From assembly GCA_023548195.1 (NCBI GenBank), contig JAJHZJ010000061.1, positions 4,422,297 through 4,486,296 on the forward strand: 64,000 bases of DNA, read 5' to 3'. The DNA comes from Bettongia penicillata ogilbyi. Taxonomy: Eukaryota; Chordata; Mammalia; Diprotodontia; Potoroidae. Below are positions 23,612-34,765 of the stretch, one piece after another. Made by a program: the position numbers and the translations under genes. The first letter of the stretch is position 1, and every line of letters starts with the position of its first letter. A model generated the notes under the pieces. That model was not told the DNA's origin, searched no databases, and saw nothing but the letters and a program-made list of their open reading frames with translations.

Positions 23612-23684
23612 ATTATTGAACTCAGGTCATCCTAACTCCTGGCCCAGTGCTATATCTGCTGAGCCATCTAGCTCCCTTTAATCA
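23612..23684 (-). mobile_element. SINE 5' fragment
   Basis: 'ttgaactcaggtcatcctaa' and 'gctgagccatctagctccc' are the reversed head of a tRNA-derived SINE. Confidence 0.7.
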
Positions 23685-23689
23685 GATTT

Positions 23690-23858
23690 CCAACTATTTT
23701 ACAAAGTAATAATAATGAAAACAATCTGATGCTGGCTAAGGAGCAGAGTGGCTGGTCACTGAAATAGATTGGGTACACAATATACAGAAGAAAACAACCA
23801 TAGTAATCTGTTGTTTGATAAACCCGAAGATGTAAGCTTTAGGGTTAAAAATTCACTT
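23690..23858 (+). mobile_element. L1 ORF2 fragment
   Basis: 'caatctgatgctggctaagg', 'actgaaatagattgggtaca' and 'gtttgataaacccgaagatg' match the C-terminal half of L1 ORF2. About 170 bases only. Confidence 0.7.
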
Positions 23859-23861
23859 TCT

Positions 23862-24182
23862 AGTTGCTTAGTCATGTCTAACTCTTCATGACCCCATATA
23901 CCATAGCACACCAGCCCCTCCTGTCTTCTACTGTCTCTTGAAGCCTGTCCAAGTTCATGTCCATGGTTTCTATGACACCATCTATCTCATCCTCTGCATC
24001 CCCTTCTCCTTGTGTCTTCAATCTTTCCCAACATCAGGGACTTTTCTAGTGAGTCCCATCTTCTTATTATGTGGCCAAAATATTGAAGCTTCAGTGTTAG
24101 TATTTGACCTTCCAGTCAATAGCCTGCATTAATTTAAGTATTGATTGATTTGACTTCCTTTTGTCCAAGGGACTACTGAATC
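23862..24182 (-). mobile_element. BovB/RTE LINE 3' end
   Basis: 'agttgcttagtcatgtctaa', 'tattatgtggccaaaatatt' and 'agtatttgaccttccagtca' match 12,545-12,800 of the longer RTE, same orientation. Confidence 0.8.
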
Positions 24183-24494
24183 AAAATTTCATGCCTTTTT
24201 CTACTATATCGTATATGATTTACTAAATGAAATAGGATATTTTTTTAAAAGTCTGATGCCTCCCTCACTAAGTTATCTTTTGTTAAAAGTAATGTTGTCA
24301 CATCTATAGGAAGAAGATAGGGAAAAGAGTCAGAATCATATGCAAAAACAGCTTTATTTATCCTTTTTTGGGGGGTAATAACAGACTCTTCTCTGTAACC
24401 TCTTACTTCCTCCTACACATAAGATGAGAGAATCTGCCATTACAGGAGAAAATAAAAGGAGAATTGAGCTTCTATTTCAAAATAGAAAAGCAAA
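24183..24494. other. Unique sequence
   Basis: Nothing recognised. Confidence 0.4.
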
Positions 24495-24508
24495 GGTTCT
24501 TAGAACTC
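24495..24508. repeat. Target-site duplication, left copy
   Basis: GGTTCTTAGAACTC, identical to 26,083-26,096. It flanks the minus-strand HAL1. Confidence 0.9.
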
Positions 24509-26082
24509 TTGTTTTTGTATTTTTTTTAGTTAAATTTATTTATTTAACTTTTTACATTTATTTTCACAAAATTTTGGGTTCCAAATTTTCTCCCCATTTG
24601 TCCCCTCCCTTCACCCCAATACGCCAAGCATTCTAATTTCCCCTATTACTAATCTGCCCTCTCTTCTATCCTCCCTCCCTTCTCTTATCCCCATCTTCTC
24701 TTTTGTCCTATAGGGCCAGATAACATTCTATTCCCCATTACCTGTATTTCTTATTTCCTAGTAGCAAGAAAAATACTCGACAGTTGTTCCTAAAACTTTG
24801 AGTTCCAACTTCTCCCCATCCCTCTCTCCCCCCCATTCCCTTTGGGAAGGCAGACAATTCAATATAGGCCATATCTGTGTAGTTTTACAAATGATTTCCA
24901 TAATAGTCATGTTTTGTAAGACTAACTGTATTTACCTCCATCCTATCCTGCCCCCCATTGTTTCTATTCTGTCTTTTGATCCTGTCCCTCCCCAAGAGTG
25001 TTGATTTCGAATTGCTCCCTCCTCCCATTGCCCTCCCTTCCATCATCCCCCCCCACCCTACTTATCCCCTTCTCTCCCTCTTTCCTGTATTGTAAGATAG
25101 GTTTTTATACCAAAATAAGTGTGAATTTTATTCCTTCCTTTAGCTGAATGTAATGAGAGTAAACTTTTTGTTTTTCTCTCAGCTCCCCTCTTTTTCCCTC
25201 CACTTTTTAGTCTTTTTAGTCTCCTGCCTGCCTCTTCTATGAGAGATAATTTGCCCCATTCCATTTCTCCCTCTCTCCCCCCAATATATTTCTCTCTCAC
25301 CACTTACCTTCATTTTTTTAAGATATGATCCCCTCCTATTCAATTCACCCTGTGCTCTCTGTCTCTGTGTGTGCATGCAAGTGTGTATGTGTGTTTGTGT
25401 AATCCCATCAACTACCCAGATACTGAAAAGTTTCAAGAGTTACAAATATTGTCTTTCCATGTAGGAATGTAAACAGTTCAACTTTAGTAAGTCCCTTATG
25501 GCTTCTCTTTGCTGTTTACCTTTTCATGCTTCTCTTCATTCTTGTGTTTGAAAGTCAAATTTTCTTTTCAGCTCTGATTTTTTTTTAACAAGAATGCTTG
25601 AAAGTCCTCTATTTCATCGAAAAACCAGTTTTTCCCCCGAAGTGTTATACTCAGTTTTGCTGGGTAGGTGATTCTTGGGAGCCCCTGTCTGCTGCTGCCT
25701 CTGCTGCCTCCCAAGGGGGCCTGAGTTATGGAGACACCACTCTCCCCTCTTGGCCAGCCATAAAGATTCTCTCACTAACCTTTGGTGTCTGTGGGTGGAG
25801 GGACCTGTGCAGCCACTGGAGATTCCATCCCGAAGTCTGCTAGGATCTGCTCCTCCTGGTGCCTCACGGCCAAGGCAGGGCTGGGCTCTGCTCTGGGTCT
25901 GGTACTCGATGGACCTTTGGTGTCAGTTTTTCAGGTCTCTCTGGAACAGAAATCTCCTCCACTCCATTGCTGTGTGGCTTCCTCTGCTCCAGAATTTGTT
26001 GGGAGTTCTTCTTTACAACTATTTTATGGGCTGTGGGTTAGGAGCTAGCATATTTCTACTCCACCATCTTGGCTCCCCCCCT
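24509..26082 (-). mobile_element. HAL1 with ORF1 deleted, minus strand, 14-bp target-site duplication
   Basis: On the minus strand it starts at 26,082 with the HAL1 G-rich start and 5' UTR. Near 25,679 it jumps to the very end of ORF1 ('aatcacctacccagcaaaac'), then runs through the 3' UTR to the A-rich end at 24,509. Against the copy at 56,725 about 1.2 kb, from mid 5' UTR to the last 140 bases of ORF1, is missing. A perfect 14-bp duplication on both sides shows the deleted form inserted whole or was deleted afterwards without touching its ends. Confidence 0.9.
25362..25402. repeat. TG-rich microsatellite in HAL1 3' UTR
   Basis: TG/TGTA units at the 3' UTR site where other HAL1 copies have CA repeats (this copy is reversed). 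Confidence 0.8.
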
Positions 26083-26096
26083 GGTTCTTAGAACTC
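26083..26096. repeat. Target-site duplication, right copy
   Basis: GGTTCTTAGAACTC, identical to 24,495-24,508. Confidence 0.9.
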
Positions 26097-26221
26097 GTTT
26101 CCAAAGAGATAGCTGTTCCCTTCTATCTTTCTCCAGGATTTCCCATTCCCTACCATGCAGAAAGAATTGACATGATTAGAGTAATGACCAAAATAAGAAG
26201 TTTAAAGTAAACAGTCCTTTT

Positions 26222-26490
26222 TAGTAGCTAGATGTGACAGTAGATACAGCATTAGGCCTGGAGTCAAGACAACCTGAGTTCAAATCTAGATTCAGACACT
26301 TACTAGCTATGTGACACCCTTCCGTGTGTTTCAGTTTCTTGAACTGTAAAGTGAGGATAATAATGACACCTATTTTCCCAGAATTGTTGTTAGTCTCAAA
26401 TGAGATAATATTTGTAAAGAACTTAGAACAGTGCAAAGCACATTGTAGGTTCTGTATAAATTCTTGTTCCCTCTTTCTCCTGCTCCCCAC
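26222..26490 (+). mobile_element. tRNA-derived SINE
   Basis: 'aggcctggagtcaagacaac', 'ctgagttcaaatctagattc' (B box) and 'tagaacagtgcaaagcac'. The tail is of the 'gcacattgtaggttctgtat' type, as at 53,035. Confidence 0.8.
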
Positions 26491-26552
26491 TGCTTTGACT
26501 CCCATTAAGTAGTAATCAATCAGATCCAAAGGATTTTTCTCTTGTATCTAGT

Positions 26553-26895
26553 TAAAGGGGCAGCTGGACAGTACAATGAATAGAGAACCAGGCCTGGAGT
26601 CAGGAAGATTTATCTTCATGAGTTCAAATATGGCCTCAGATGCTTACTAGTTATGTGACCCTCGACAAATCACAACCCCATCTGCTTCAGTTTCCTCATA
26701 TGACAAACCACTCCAGTATATTTTCAAGAAAATCCGAAATGGGGTCACAAAGTGTTGGATTGTGTTCATCCTTTGTTGCCGAAGAAGACCATGGCATCAG
26801 AAAAATGATGACATGACTTGCACTTGACTTTGTTTTGAGTGAAGGAGGGCCGAACAAAGAGTTGGACATAGCTGAAAAAGGACTAAACAACATCT
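26553..26895 (+). mobile_element. RTE-tailed SINE carrying a 94-bp insertion
   Basis: The head is 'ggcagctggacagtacaatg', the B box 'gagttcaaatatggcctcag', and the tail 'ggggtcacaaagtgttgga'. The sequence is interrupted at 26,760-26,853 and resumes 'gagttggacatagctgaaaa'. Confidence 0.8.
26760..26853 (+). mobile_element. Small retroposed insert, 94 bp
   Basis: Flanked by ACAAAG(T/A)GTTGGA (26,747-26,759 and 26,854-26,866; 12 of 13 identical). The insert starts near 'tgtgttcatcctttgttgcc' and contains 'gacttgcacttgactttg'. I recognise the wording as a common marsupial repeat head but cannot name the family. Confidence 0.6.
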
Positions 26896-27474
26896 AATTA
26901 AAGAAATAATCAATTTCAGCTCACACAATGTATACTGTCAAATCAAAATTCTTCTCTTCTTCCCTGGCTCAAGGATTGAGCTAAGTGATTCAGGTAGAAG
27001 TCAGCTGTCTTTTTTTATCAAATATTCCAAAATTCTTTCTTTATTTCTTTGTCATAGCTAAAGATGTTTATTTGATTGATTTCTTGGTCAATATGTATTT
27101 TTCTGGTCATCCTTGTGCTTGACAATTGATAAGAACTAATTTGCTTCCGTGTGTTTGGAAGACTCTGGCACTATTTGAGTGAAGTACTGATAGAGTCTAG
27201 TTTTTAAAGTGATTTTTGGGTTTTCATTTCTGCTCTTTTAATTTGCTTATGGAAGATAATTGTGTCTATATCTAGGCAATGAGCACTATGCAGAAAACTT
27301 TCAGAACATTTTTAATTAAATAAGGTATGTCTAAGAAGAAAGGATTTGGGAATTTTGGGAAAACTCTTACAAAACCTTTCCTCTCCCTGACCCCTATCTT
27401 CAAGGAGTGAATTAAACATTTGACAAGGCCCTTTTCATTACTTCACTAGATACTCATTGCTGCATGATACAATA
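26896..27474. other. Unique sequence
   Basis: Nothing recognised. Confidence 0.4.
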
Positions 27475-27672
27475 GTAATAGTGCTGAATTTGGAGTCAAA
27501 AAATATAACTTCAAATCCAGGGTCTACCACTTACAAAGCATATAACCCTAGGCAACTCACTTAACCTTTCTGAGCTTCAGTATCCTTATCAGTAAAATGA
27601 TTGTGTTGAACCCTATGATCTCTGAGGTTCTTTCAAGCTCTGAGTGTGATTGTGCTCCTATGATCTCATGAA
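27475..27672 (+). mobile_element. tRNA-derived SINE with L3-like tail
   Basis: 'tgaatttggagtcaaaaaat', 'ggcaactcacttaacctttc' and 'atgatctctgaggttctttc', with the L3-like tail. Confidence 0.75.
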
Positions 27673-28149
27673 TTTACCAGTATGAGTGGTTTGTCCCAAA
27701 GCCAAGAGAGACAGTTAATAAGTTTGGTGACAAAGTCAGAATCCAAAATAAAAGATATTCATAGTCTAAGACCTTCGGATGAATCCAAAATAATGAAATT
27801 TAATAAAAATAAATGTAAAGTCTTATAGCCAGGTTCAAAAAATCAGCTTCCCAAGTATCAGATAAAAGATCTGTGGCTAGATGTCAGATCATCTGAAAAA
27901 GATATGTGATTTTTAGTGAATGGCATGTTTAATATGAGTTGACAGGGAAGTTTTTCTTAACCCCTTAGTCATAATGCTTGTTCATTCTGCCTCAAATTAT
28001 CATACATACATATAAAAATCTAATACAATCATTATGAGAAGCATGTTCTCTAGGACCAACAAGCTGATAATCCCATTTTGTACTCTGCCTGCTTAGACCA
28101 AACATGAAGTATTGTGTATAATTCTGAGTGCCATATTTTAAGAAGCACA

Positions 28150-28438
28150 TTGCTAATTACAAGTAATCATTTATAGAGTATTTTAAGATTTACATATGTT
28201 ATCTCATTTGATCCTCATAGCATAGCAATAGCAATAGGTAGGTGCTATTGTTATTCCCATTTACAGATGAGGAGCCTGATGGGAAGTCCAGACTGTCAAA
28301 ACTGACTTAAATCTCTAAAGGTTAAGTGACTTTCCTAGGGTCATGCAGTAAGTGAGTATATGAGACAGGATTTGAACTCAGGTCTTCTTGACTTCAAATC
28401 CTATGGTCTATGTACTGCACCACCTAGCTGCCTGGAGA
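28150..28438 (-). mobile_element. MIR/CORE-type SINE in L3
   Basis: 'atctcatttgatcctcatag', 'cccatttacagatgaggagc' and 'ggatttgaactcaggtcttc' in reversed order, ending in the head 'accacctagctgcctgg'. Confidence 0.75.
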
Positions 28439-28604
28439 ATATCCAAAGAAGATGACCAGGATGGCAAAGGGCCTGAATGGTCATGCTTTATGAGAATATA
28501 CTAAAGATGTTTAAACTAGAGAAGAGAGGGTAGGGATTAATAGCTGTATTCATGTATTTGAATGTCTGTCAGTTGAATAAAGATTAAATTTAGTCTAGTG
28601 GGAT

Positions 28605-28862
28605 CCAGGGGGAAGTTAGGTGATACAGTAGACAGAGCACTGGACTTGGAATCAGCAAAATTTCTCTTCCTGAGTTCAAATCTAACCTCAGACACTTAAT
28701 AGCTGTGTGACTCTGGGCAAGTCACTTAACCCTGTTTTCCTCAGTTTCTCATCTGTAAAATGAACTGGAGAGGGAAATGGCAAACTCTCCAGTATCTCTG
28801 CCAAGAAAACTGCAAAACAGGGTCACAAAGAGTCTGTTACAAGTGAAATGACTAAACTACAG
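28605..28862 (+). mobile_element. RTE-tailed SINE in L3
   Basis: Complete arrangement: head 'gatacagtagacagagcact', B box 'gagttcaaatctaacctcag', 'gtcacttaaccctgttttcc' and tail 'gccaagaaaactgcaaaac'. Confidence 0.8.
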
Positions 28863-29012
28863 CAACTGAGACCCAGAGGGCAGGACTGTGAGCAATCTGT
28901 GGAATTTATAAAGAGGTAAGTGTAGGCTTAATTTAAGGAAATCTACCTAACAATGAAAGTGATCCAAAAGGAGAATGGGCCAGATGAGGAGAACATACAT
29001 CTCATCCCTAGA

Positions 29013-30114
29013 AGCACTAAAACAAAGGCAACCACTTGTTGGGTAAGTTGTAGAGAGAACTATGATTCAGCTATGAGTGGAACTGGGTATCCTCTGGAGT
29101 CTCTTCCATCTCTGCTTCTAGGATTCGCTGATTTCTCTCTAAGTCTTGACTTAAGCATGGGGACTGAAAATATAACATCACAGAGAGCTCTACTGGGGCT
29201 CGGTGACTTCAAGAGAAGTGATCCTCCAGAATCCAGATGCTGGATGGTTGGGGAGACTCAGGAAATGAAGCCATTGAAATCATAGAATCAGCCGATGTAG
29301 CCATGGAGCAGGAACCAAAAGTTTATAGTTTTGACTATTTTTGATTGCTAATGACCAACAAGGGGCAGTAGGTGGCCATCACGGGAGCCTGTCATTTGCT
29401 TACATTTTCTTAAGTGATCTGTAGCTGAAACTGAAAGCAAAGACTAGTGTGTATATTTCAGTATGCTGCCATCTAGTGATCGGTTTAGAGACATCTCGAT
29501 GTTCTCTGAGGCCACTTCTGTCTTGTAAAATTTGGACTCTATGATTGTTCCTTATTTCAGGGCTGGTACTGGAGCCAACTGGACTCAACCCTTATTTACA
29601 ACTACCCTTTTATAAAGGTGGCCATGCCCAGCTTTGGTTTGGTCTAAAGGAGAGGAAAATGGTCAGGCAAACTGGCATTTGCTAAGCACCTACTACGTGC
29701 AGAGCACTGTGCCAAGGGATGGTCTAAATCATTTCGTTTCTAGGTGCTGACATTTTACCTTATCATCGGCTCCCTTGGCAAACTGTACATCAGTCCCTGC
29801 ATCTCTAACTTGAAGCAGGATATTTCCTTAAAGCATGAGCCTGAAAAGTCATAATCAATAATCCAATAAGGAACAAAAGACTAGGATTAACGTCATAGTA
29901 AGTAGAGAATGACCTTGTCCACTTGACCCAAAGAGAACCAACCACATATTCATAGCCCCCAGTGACCTTCCAGCCACAGATGAGCTAGGTATGAGAACCA
30001 AGGAAACCATGGGAAGTGGTTAAGACCCTTCCAAACTCTTTTTTTTTCAACTGTCCAGACAATTCAATAAAGTACTTCACTCCCCTTGCACAGAATAATT
30101 TAGATAATATCCAA
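29013..30114. other. Unique sequence
   Basis: Mostly unrecognised. Around 29,675-29,720 lies a short piece of the unresolved ancient repeat ('tttgctaagcacctactacg'). The 110-codon frame at 28,953-29,285 starts inside L3 and has no family resemblance. Confidence 0.4.
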
Positions 30115-31080
30115 CTCAATTCAAAAAGCTTTAATTATCTACTGGGTGAAAAGCACTATGTTAGACACTGGAAGAGTTTAAATGAAAGATAAAATAGGGC
30201 CTTTGTTCTCATGTAGATTATAATATATTCTGAAGATAGAATACAGCTAACTATAATGTAAAATTAATTATAATAATTGCATTAGAGTATTGCAAAACAA
30301 AGTATTATGAGGTCTCAGGAAGAAATTGATAATTGAGAGCATCAGGAATGCCTTCTTGGAGGAGATGAAAATTCAGTTGAATTTTAAAGAATTGGCAGGA
30401 ATTTACCAGAAGAAGGGAGGGAGGGCATGCCAGGCATGGAGGAGAGCCTGAGCAAAGGCAAGGAGACAAAGGAGTGCGGTTCATGTTAAGAGGACAGAGA
30501 ACAGTCCAGACTAGTTGGGGCATAGATTGCACGGAGAGGGTTAACATGAGATAAGCCTGAAAATCAGAGTGACTCCAAACTGTGGAGGGTCTTGAATGTA
30601 AGACAAAGGACTTTGAACTTAATCCAGGAAGCAAAGTTTTTGAGCATTAGTGGGACATTAATTATTTATGTATTTTTTCTGTAATAGAATGGAAACTATT
30701 GGAGAGCAGGAATTATTTTAATTTTTGTATTTAATTTTGTATTTAATTTAATTGTGATTTATTAGTTTAATTGTATTATATTAATTATAATTAATTGTAT
30801 TGTATTGTATTAATTGTATTTCATTTAATTTTGTATTTAATTGAATTTTTGCATTTTTTTATTTGTATCCCTGATACTTGGCACCATAGTAAAGCTTAAT
30901 AAATGCTTATTAACTGACAGACTGACATAACCAGATCCAAGATTCTAAATGATTCATCTGGTAGCAATATGAATGATGGCTTAGAAGGAGGGAGTGGAAT
31001 TGGGAAAGATCTAGCAATGTTGCTAAAAGGAATGGTAAATTTTGAAATATTATATTTGATACTACCTGGATAGTATATTT
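30115..31080 (+). mobile_element. Ancient interspersed repeat split by L2
   Basis: 30,115-30,660 carries 'ttaattatctactgggtgaa', 'aggcatggaggagagcctga' and 'gtggagggtcttgaatgtaa'. 30,930-31,080 continues with 'cataaccagatccaagattc' and 'gaaggagggagtggaattgg'. An L2 tail sits between. Confidence 0.6.
30662..30928 (+). mobile_element. L2 3' tail with expanded TTAAT-rich tract
   Basis: The L2 wording 'gaaactattggagagcagga' and 'cttaataaatgcttattaac' surrounds about 140 bases (30,715-30,855) of TTAAT/TTGTA repeats. Confidence 0.6.
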
Positions 31081-31514
31081 TCAATAATTTGAATAGTAAC
31101 CAAATATATCTATGCTATTTTCATATTGTAAAAAAAAAAAAAAAAGAAAATAATGGAGTTCAGTGCCTTTCTAATGGGACATGACACTCAATGAAAAAAC
31201 ACATGAATCAATTCTTAGAACTCCTTATAGACCACTATATACTTCCTCTGGTATTAGTTAGCAAAGCATCCAACTGGTAAATTTAAAAAGGTACTAGAGT
31301 TATTCTGTTTAAGCTATTTGATGAACTTTATATCCGAAGAAAAACTGGTATTTAAAGACCAAAGAGAATCTACTTTGTTGATAGAATTTGATTTAGAGAA
31401 GTATATAATTTCCCTAAATGTTAGAGCAAGACACAGGTTGTTCTTTTATAAAGACTAAGAATCTCATGCAGAACTAATATTAGATGAAGTGATAAAGTAG
31501 AGCAAAGTTTACAA

Positions 31515-31880
31515 TTCAATAAATATTTATTAAGCATCTGCTATGTGGTAGACACTGTGCTAAGCACTAGGGATACAAACCAGAAGAAGAAATATGGTTC
31601 CTGCCTCCAAAGAGTTTACTATCTAATGTTGGAAGACACATGGAAGGAAGCCGAAAAACATGGGGACAAGGGAGAGAAGAGGATTCCCACCTCAAGGACA
31701 TGATGATGGTGGAGGAGAAGCCAAGTAATACAGTTGGTGGAAAATGAAGAGTTGGTGGCTGAACTTCTGGGCTCTCTTTAAAGGGATAATTTGAGAGGAG
31801 TTTTATAATTAGATAGGAGTACCAAAGCTGAAAATGATGACTGGTCTGTGATGAGCTTAACATGGGAAAGCAGAGGGAAA
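31515..31880 (+). mobile_element. Ancient interspersed repeat, family unresolved
   Basis: 'attaagcatctgctatgtgg' and 'ctaagcactagggatacaaa' open the consensus, followed by diverged body. The minus-strand frame at 31,567-31,863 is its shadow. Confidence 0.55.
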
Positions 31881-32279
31881 GGAGGGCATAACGATGGTAG
31901 AGTCAAAACCAAGCAGTAAATCTAATGGGAAATGAAACTGAATTCATTCAAAATCATTTGATTCATTGACATTTGTCTTCAACATCTTTCTAGTTAAGTG
32001 TATGTAGAGGAGACAGAACTAAAGTTATCCATTGACCTAAGTAGTTTTGGAAAGGAGAGGACAGTGTTCTAACTTGAAAGGGACTGACCCTTGATGAAGA
32101 ATGAAATGGGAACCAGGAAGTTGTCTTAGCAAAGGAATTGGGCATGACAAAACTCCAGGAAGCCTGATAATACAAAATTAGTCCAGAATACCAAAAGTTC
32201 AATTCTAAAAACCAAAACAAACAAAACTTTTGAATATATTTAATGTATTCAATTAAATATTTCCTAATCAGATGTAAAA
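31881..32279. other. Unique sequence
   Basis: Nothing recognised. Confidence 0.4.
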
Positions 32280-32736
32280 AAATTGACATTCATTTTTAAA
32301 AATTTTGAGTTCCAGATTTTCTTACTTCCTCTTCCCTTTCCCCCCTTCTTGAGGAGGTAAATAATTTTATATTGATTATACACATGAAATCATACAAAAC
32401 CTATTTCCATATTGGCCATGTTGCAAAACAAAACACAGGCAAAAAATCCAAGAAAAATAAAGTTTTTAAAAATATGCTTCATAAAAATGGGAAGAGGACC
32501 CATGTACAAAAATATTTATAACAGCTCTTTTGGTGGTGGCCAAAAATTGGAAATTGAAGGGATGCCCATCAATTGGGGAATAGCTGAACAAACATAATGG
32601 AATACTACTGTTTTATAATAAAAAAAGAGCAGTTGAACTTCAGAAATACCTGGAAAGACTTACATGAACTGATGCTGAGTAAAGTGAGCAGAACCAGAAG
32701 AACACTGCACGTAGTAAGAGTAACATTGTACAATGA

Positions 32737-32741
32737 CTAGC
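32737..32741. repeat. Target-site duplication of solo LTR, left
   Basis: CTAGC, identical to 33,175-33,179. Confidence 0.85.
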
Positions 32742-33174
32742 TGTAGTGCCAATACAATATTCACAATGCCCGTAGCAACTATGAATATGCCAGTGTAATT
32801 CTGAATTGCAAAAATATAACAGACTCTCCACATGGAAGATAGAGCCAAAACATTTATTTAAACACCAGAAAGCTGAATCCATTTTAGCAACAAAGAAATA
32901 TTTACACAATAGTAATGCAGAGTGCATCACTGTCCCCAAGCCTTCCCTTCCCACTCACAGTTTGCTACCTGCTTCCTCTCTCTCCCTCAGTTCTACCTGC
33001 TGTGTCCGACTTCCTTTCAGCTCTGCTCTACCCTTCCTGCTCCACCTGTTTGGCAAGCTCCTCCCACCACAGACTCATTTGATTCATGATTCTATGTGAC
33101 TCAAGCAGGTCACATGGATCTATTAATAGATGGGAAAGATCTTCCTATTATGCAAAAAATATATAAACAATACA
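32742..33174 (-). mobile_element. Solo LTR (innermost), ERVL-like by 5-bp duplication
   Basis: Starts TGTAGTG and ends AATACA (TG...CA on either strand), 433 bp, with CTAGC duplicated on both sides. The polyadenylation signal AATAAA lies on the minus strand at 32,853-32,858. It is homologous to the LTR at 51,558-52,002: 'ctttctggtgt.taaataaa', 'cttccatgtggaga'. A 5-bp duplication points to an ERVL/MaLR-type element. No internal viral sequence is present. Confidence 0.85.
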
Positions 33175-33179
33175 CTAGC
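33175..33179. repeat. Target-site duplication of solo LTR, right
   Basis: CTAGC. Confidence 0.85.
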
Positions 33180-33935
33180 TATGATAGACCTAACTCTTCT
33201 CAGCAATATAAGGATCTAAGACAGTTCCAAAAGATTCGTGATGGAAAATGCGATCCACATCTAGAGAAAGAACTATCGAGTCTGCAGATCAAAGCATACT
33301 ATTTTTCTCTCTCTTTTTTTTGTTTCTTCTTTCTCATGGCTGTTCCCTTTGGTTCTAATTCTTCTTTACAACATGACTAATGTGGAAATATGAGTAATTA
33401 ATTGTACATGTATAGCCTATACCTGATTGCATGCCATCTTGGGGATGGAGAAGAAGAGGGAGAGGGAGAAAATTTAGATCTCAAGTCCTTATAGAAGTGA
33501 TTGTTGAAAACTAAAAGCAAACAAATAAATGTTAAAAGTATGCTTCAATCTGTGTTCAGAGTTCAGTTCTCTCTCTGGAAGTGTTTCAGCATGGGTCCTT
33601 TGGAATTGTCTTGGATCATTGTCTTAGGGTAGTTAAATCTTTCACAGTTGGTCAACCTTACAATAGTGTTATTACTGTGTATAATGTTCTCTTGCTTCTG
33701 CTCACTTCACTTTCATATAAATTCATGTAAGTCTTTGCAGATTTTTCTGAAGCCATCCTGCTTTTAATTTCTTATAACACAACAGTATTCCATCACAATC
33801 ATATGCCACAACATATTTAGCCATTCCCCAACTTTATTTCCAATTCTTTGCCACCACAAAAAAAACTGCTATAAATATTTTTTGTACAAAAATGTCCTTT
33901 TTCCTTTTCTTTGATGTCTTTGGAATACAGAAGTT

Positions 33936-34339
33936 TAATTCTTGAACAGCAGGCACAACATACTACAAATAGTAATAATGAACTGTTTGATCATCTTTAG
34001 TCTGAAACCTCTCTGATGATGTTCAAACAATAAAATTCTTTGTGTTTTAAGTAAAATTAAAAATATAGATATTCTTTAAATTTTAAATAAAAGTTTTTAG
34101 ATTAAATCAAAAAACAAACAATTAACAAGATAATCAAAAGAGAAGACACGAGACAAAGATAGGCATTGGTGAAAAATACCATGGATCACAGAAGGTATAA
34201 CATAGAAAAAAGGATAAGAGTAGAAGAATTGCCCATTAATTTACAACAATAAAGATCAGCAAAGGGGATGCAGTCAATTGTTATGATGTCTGATTTCTAT
34301 GTTCCACTGTACACAAGCAAACTGGCCTAGAAATTTCAA
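33936..34339. other. Unique AT-rich sequence
   Basis: Nothing recognised. Confidence 0.35.
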
Positions 34340-34765
34340 TGCATGTAATTGAAATTTTACATTTTTGTGCCTCACTCTGTTATGTCTTATTTATTCATAA
34401 ATTGTTCACCTATCCATAAGTTTGATAGGGAATATATTCCATATTCTTCAAATTTTCTTGTAACATTTCTCTTTAATCTATGTCAATTATCCATTTTGAC
34501 CTTATCTTGGTACATGGTGTAAGATATTGGTCTATATAATCAATTTCTGCCAGACTGCTATCCAGTTTTCTCAACAATTTTTATCAAATGATGAATTTTT
34601 ATCTCAGAAACTTAAATTTTTACACTTGCCAAATACAAGGTCATTATATTAATTTGCTACTGTAAATTGTGTGTCTACTCTGTTCCTCTGATCTACCTTT
34701 CTATTTATTAGCCAGTACTGGATAGTTTTGATAATTACTGTCTTACAAGGTAAATGTGATCTCCT
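34340..34765 (-). mobile_element. L1 ORF2 C-terminal fragment
   Basis: 'ttgttcacctatccataagt', 'caaatgatgaatttttatct' and 'tctgatctacctttctattt' are the reversed L1 ORF2 end, homologous to 19,020-19,220. Confidence 0.7.

Larger units (their letters stand above)
27715..29012 (+). mobile_element. CR1/L3 LINE, split by two SINEs
   Basis: Three blocks keep the L3 order: 27,715-28,149 ('aaatgtaaagtcttatagcc', 'gaagtattgtgtataattct'), 28,439-28,604 ('agaagatgaccaggatggca', 'gtatttgaatgtctgtc') and 28,863-29,012 ('gacccagagggcaggactgt', 'tttaaggaaatctacctaac'). RT coding capacity is lost. Confidence 0.75.
32482..33538 (+). mobile_element. L1 3' end (middle element)
   Basis: The plus-strand L1 3' end starts 'aaaaatgggaagaggaccca' and passes 'catcaattggggaatagctg'. 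It is interrupted at 32,742 and resumes 'ctagctatgatagacctaac', ending in 'caaacaaataaatgttaaaa'. Flanked by the 'tatgcttca' duplication. Confidence 0.85.
32280..33935 (-). mobile_element. L1 3' end (outermost of three nested elements)
   Basis: Two blocks, 32,280-32,481 and 33,539-33,935, read as one reversed L1 3' end: 'aaatcatacaaaacctattt', then after the insertion 'tgcttcaatctgtgttcaga' and 'ccattccccaactttatttc'. 'tatgcttca' occurs at both edges of the insertion (32,473-32,481 and 33,539-33,547). Confidence 0.8.

Noticed and set aside
25598..26091. Four overlapping plus-strand frames as genes
   Set aside because: They are antisense to the HAL1 5' UTR and open in several frames at once because the sequence is GC-rich.
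28953..29285. 110-codon plus-strand frame
   Set aside because: It begins inside the L3 element and continues into unique DNA; no recognisable domain.
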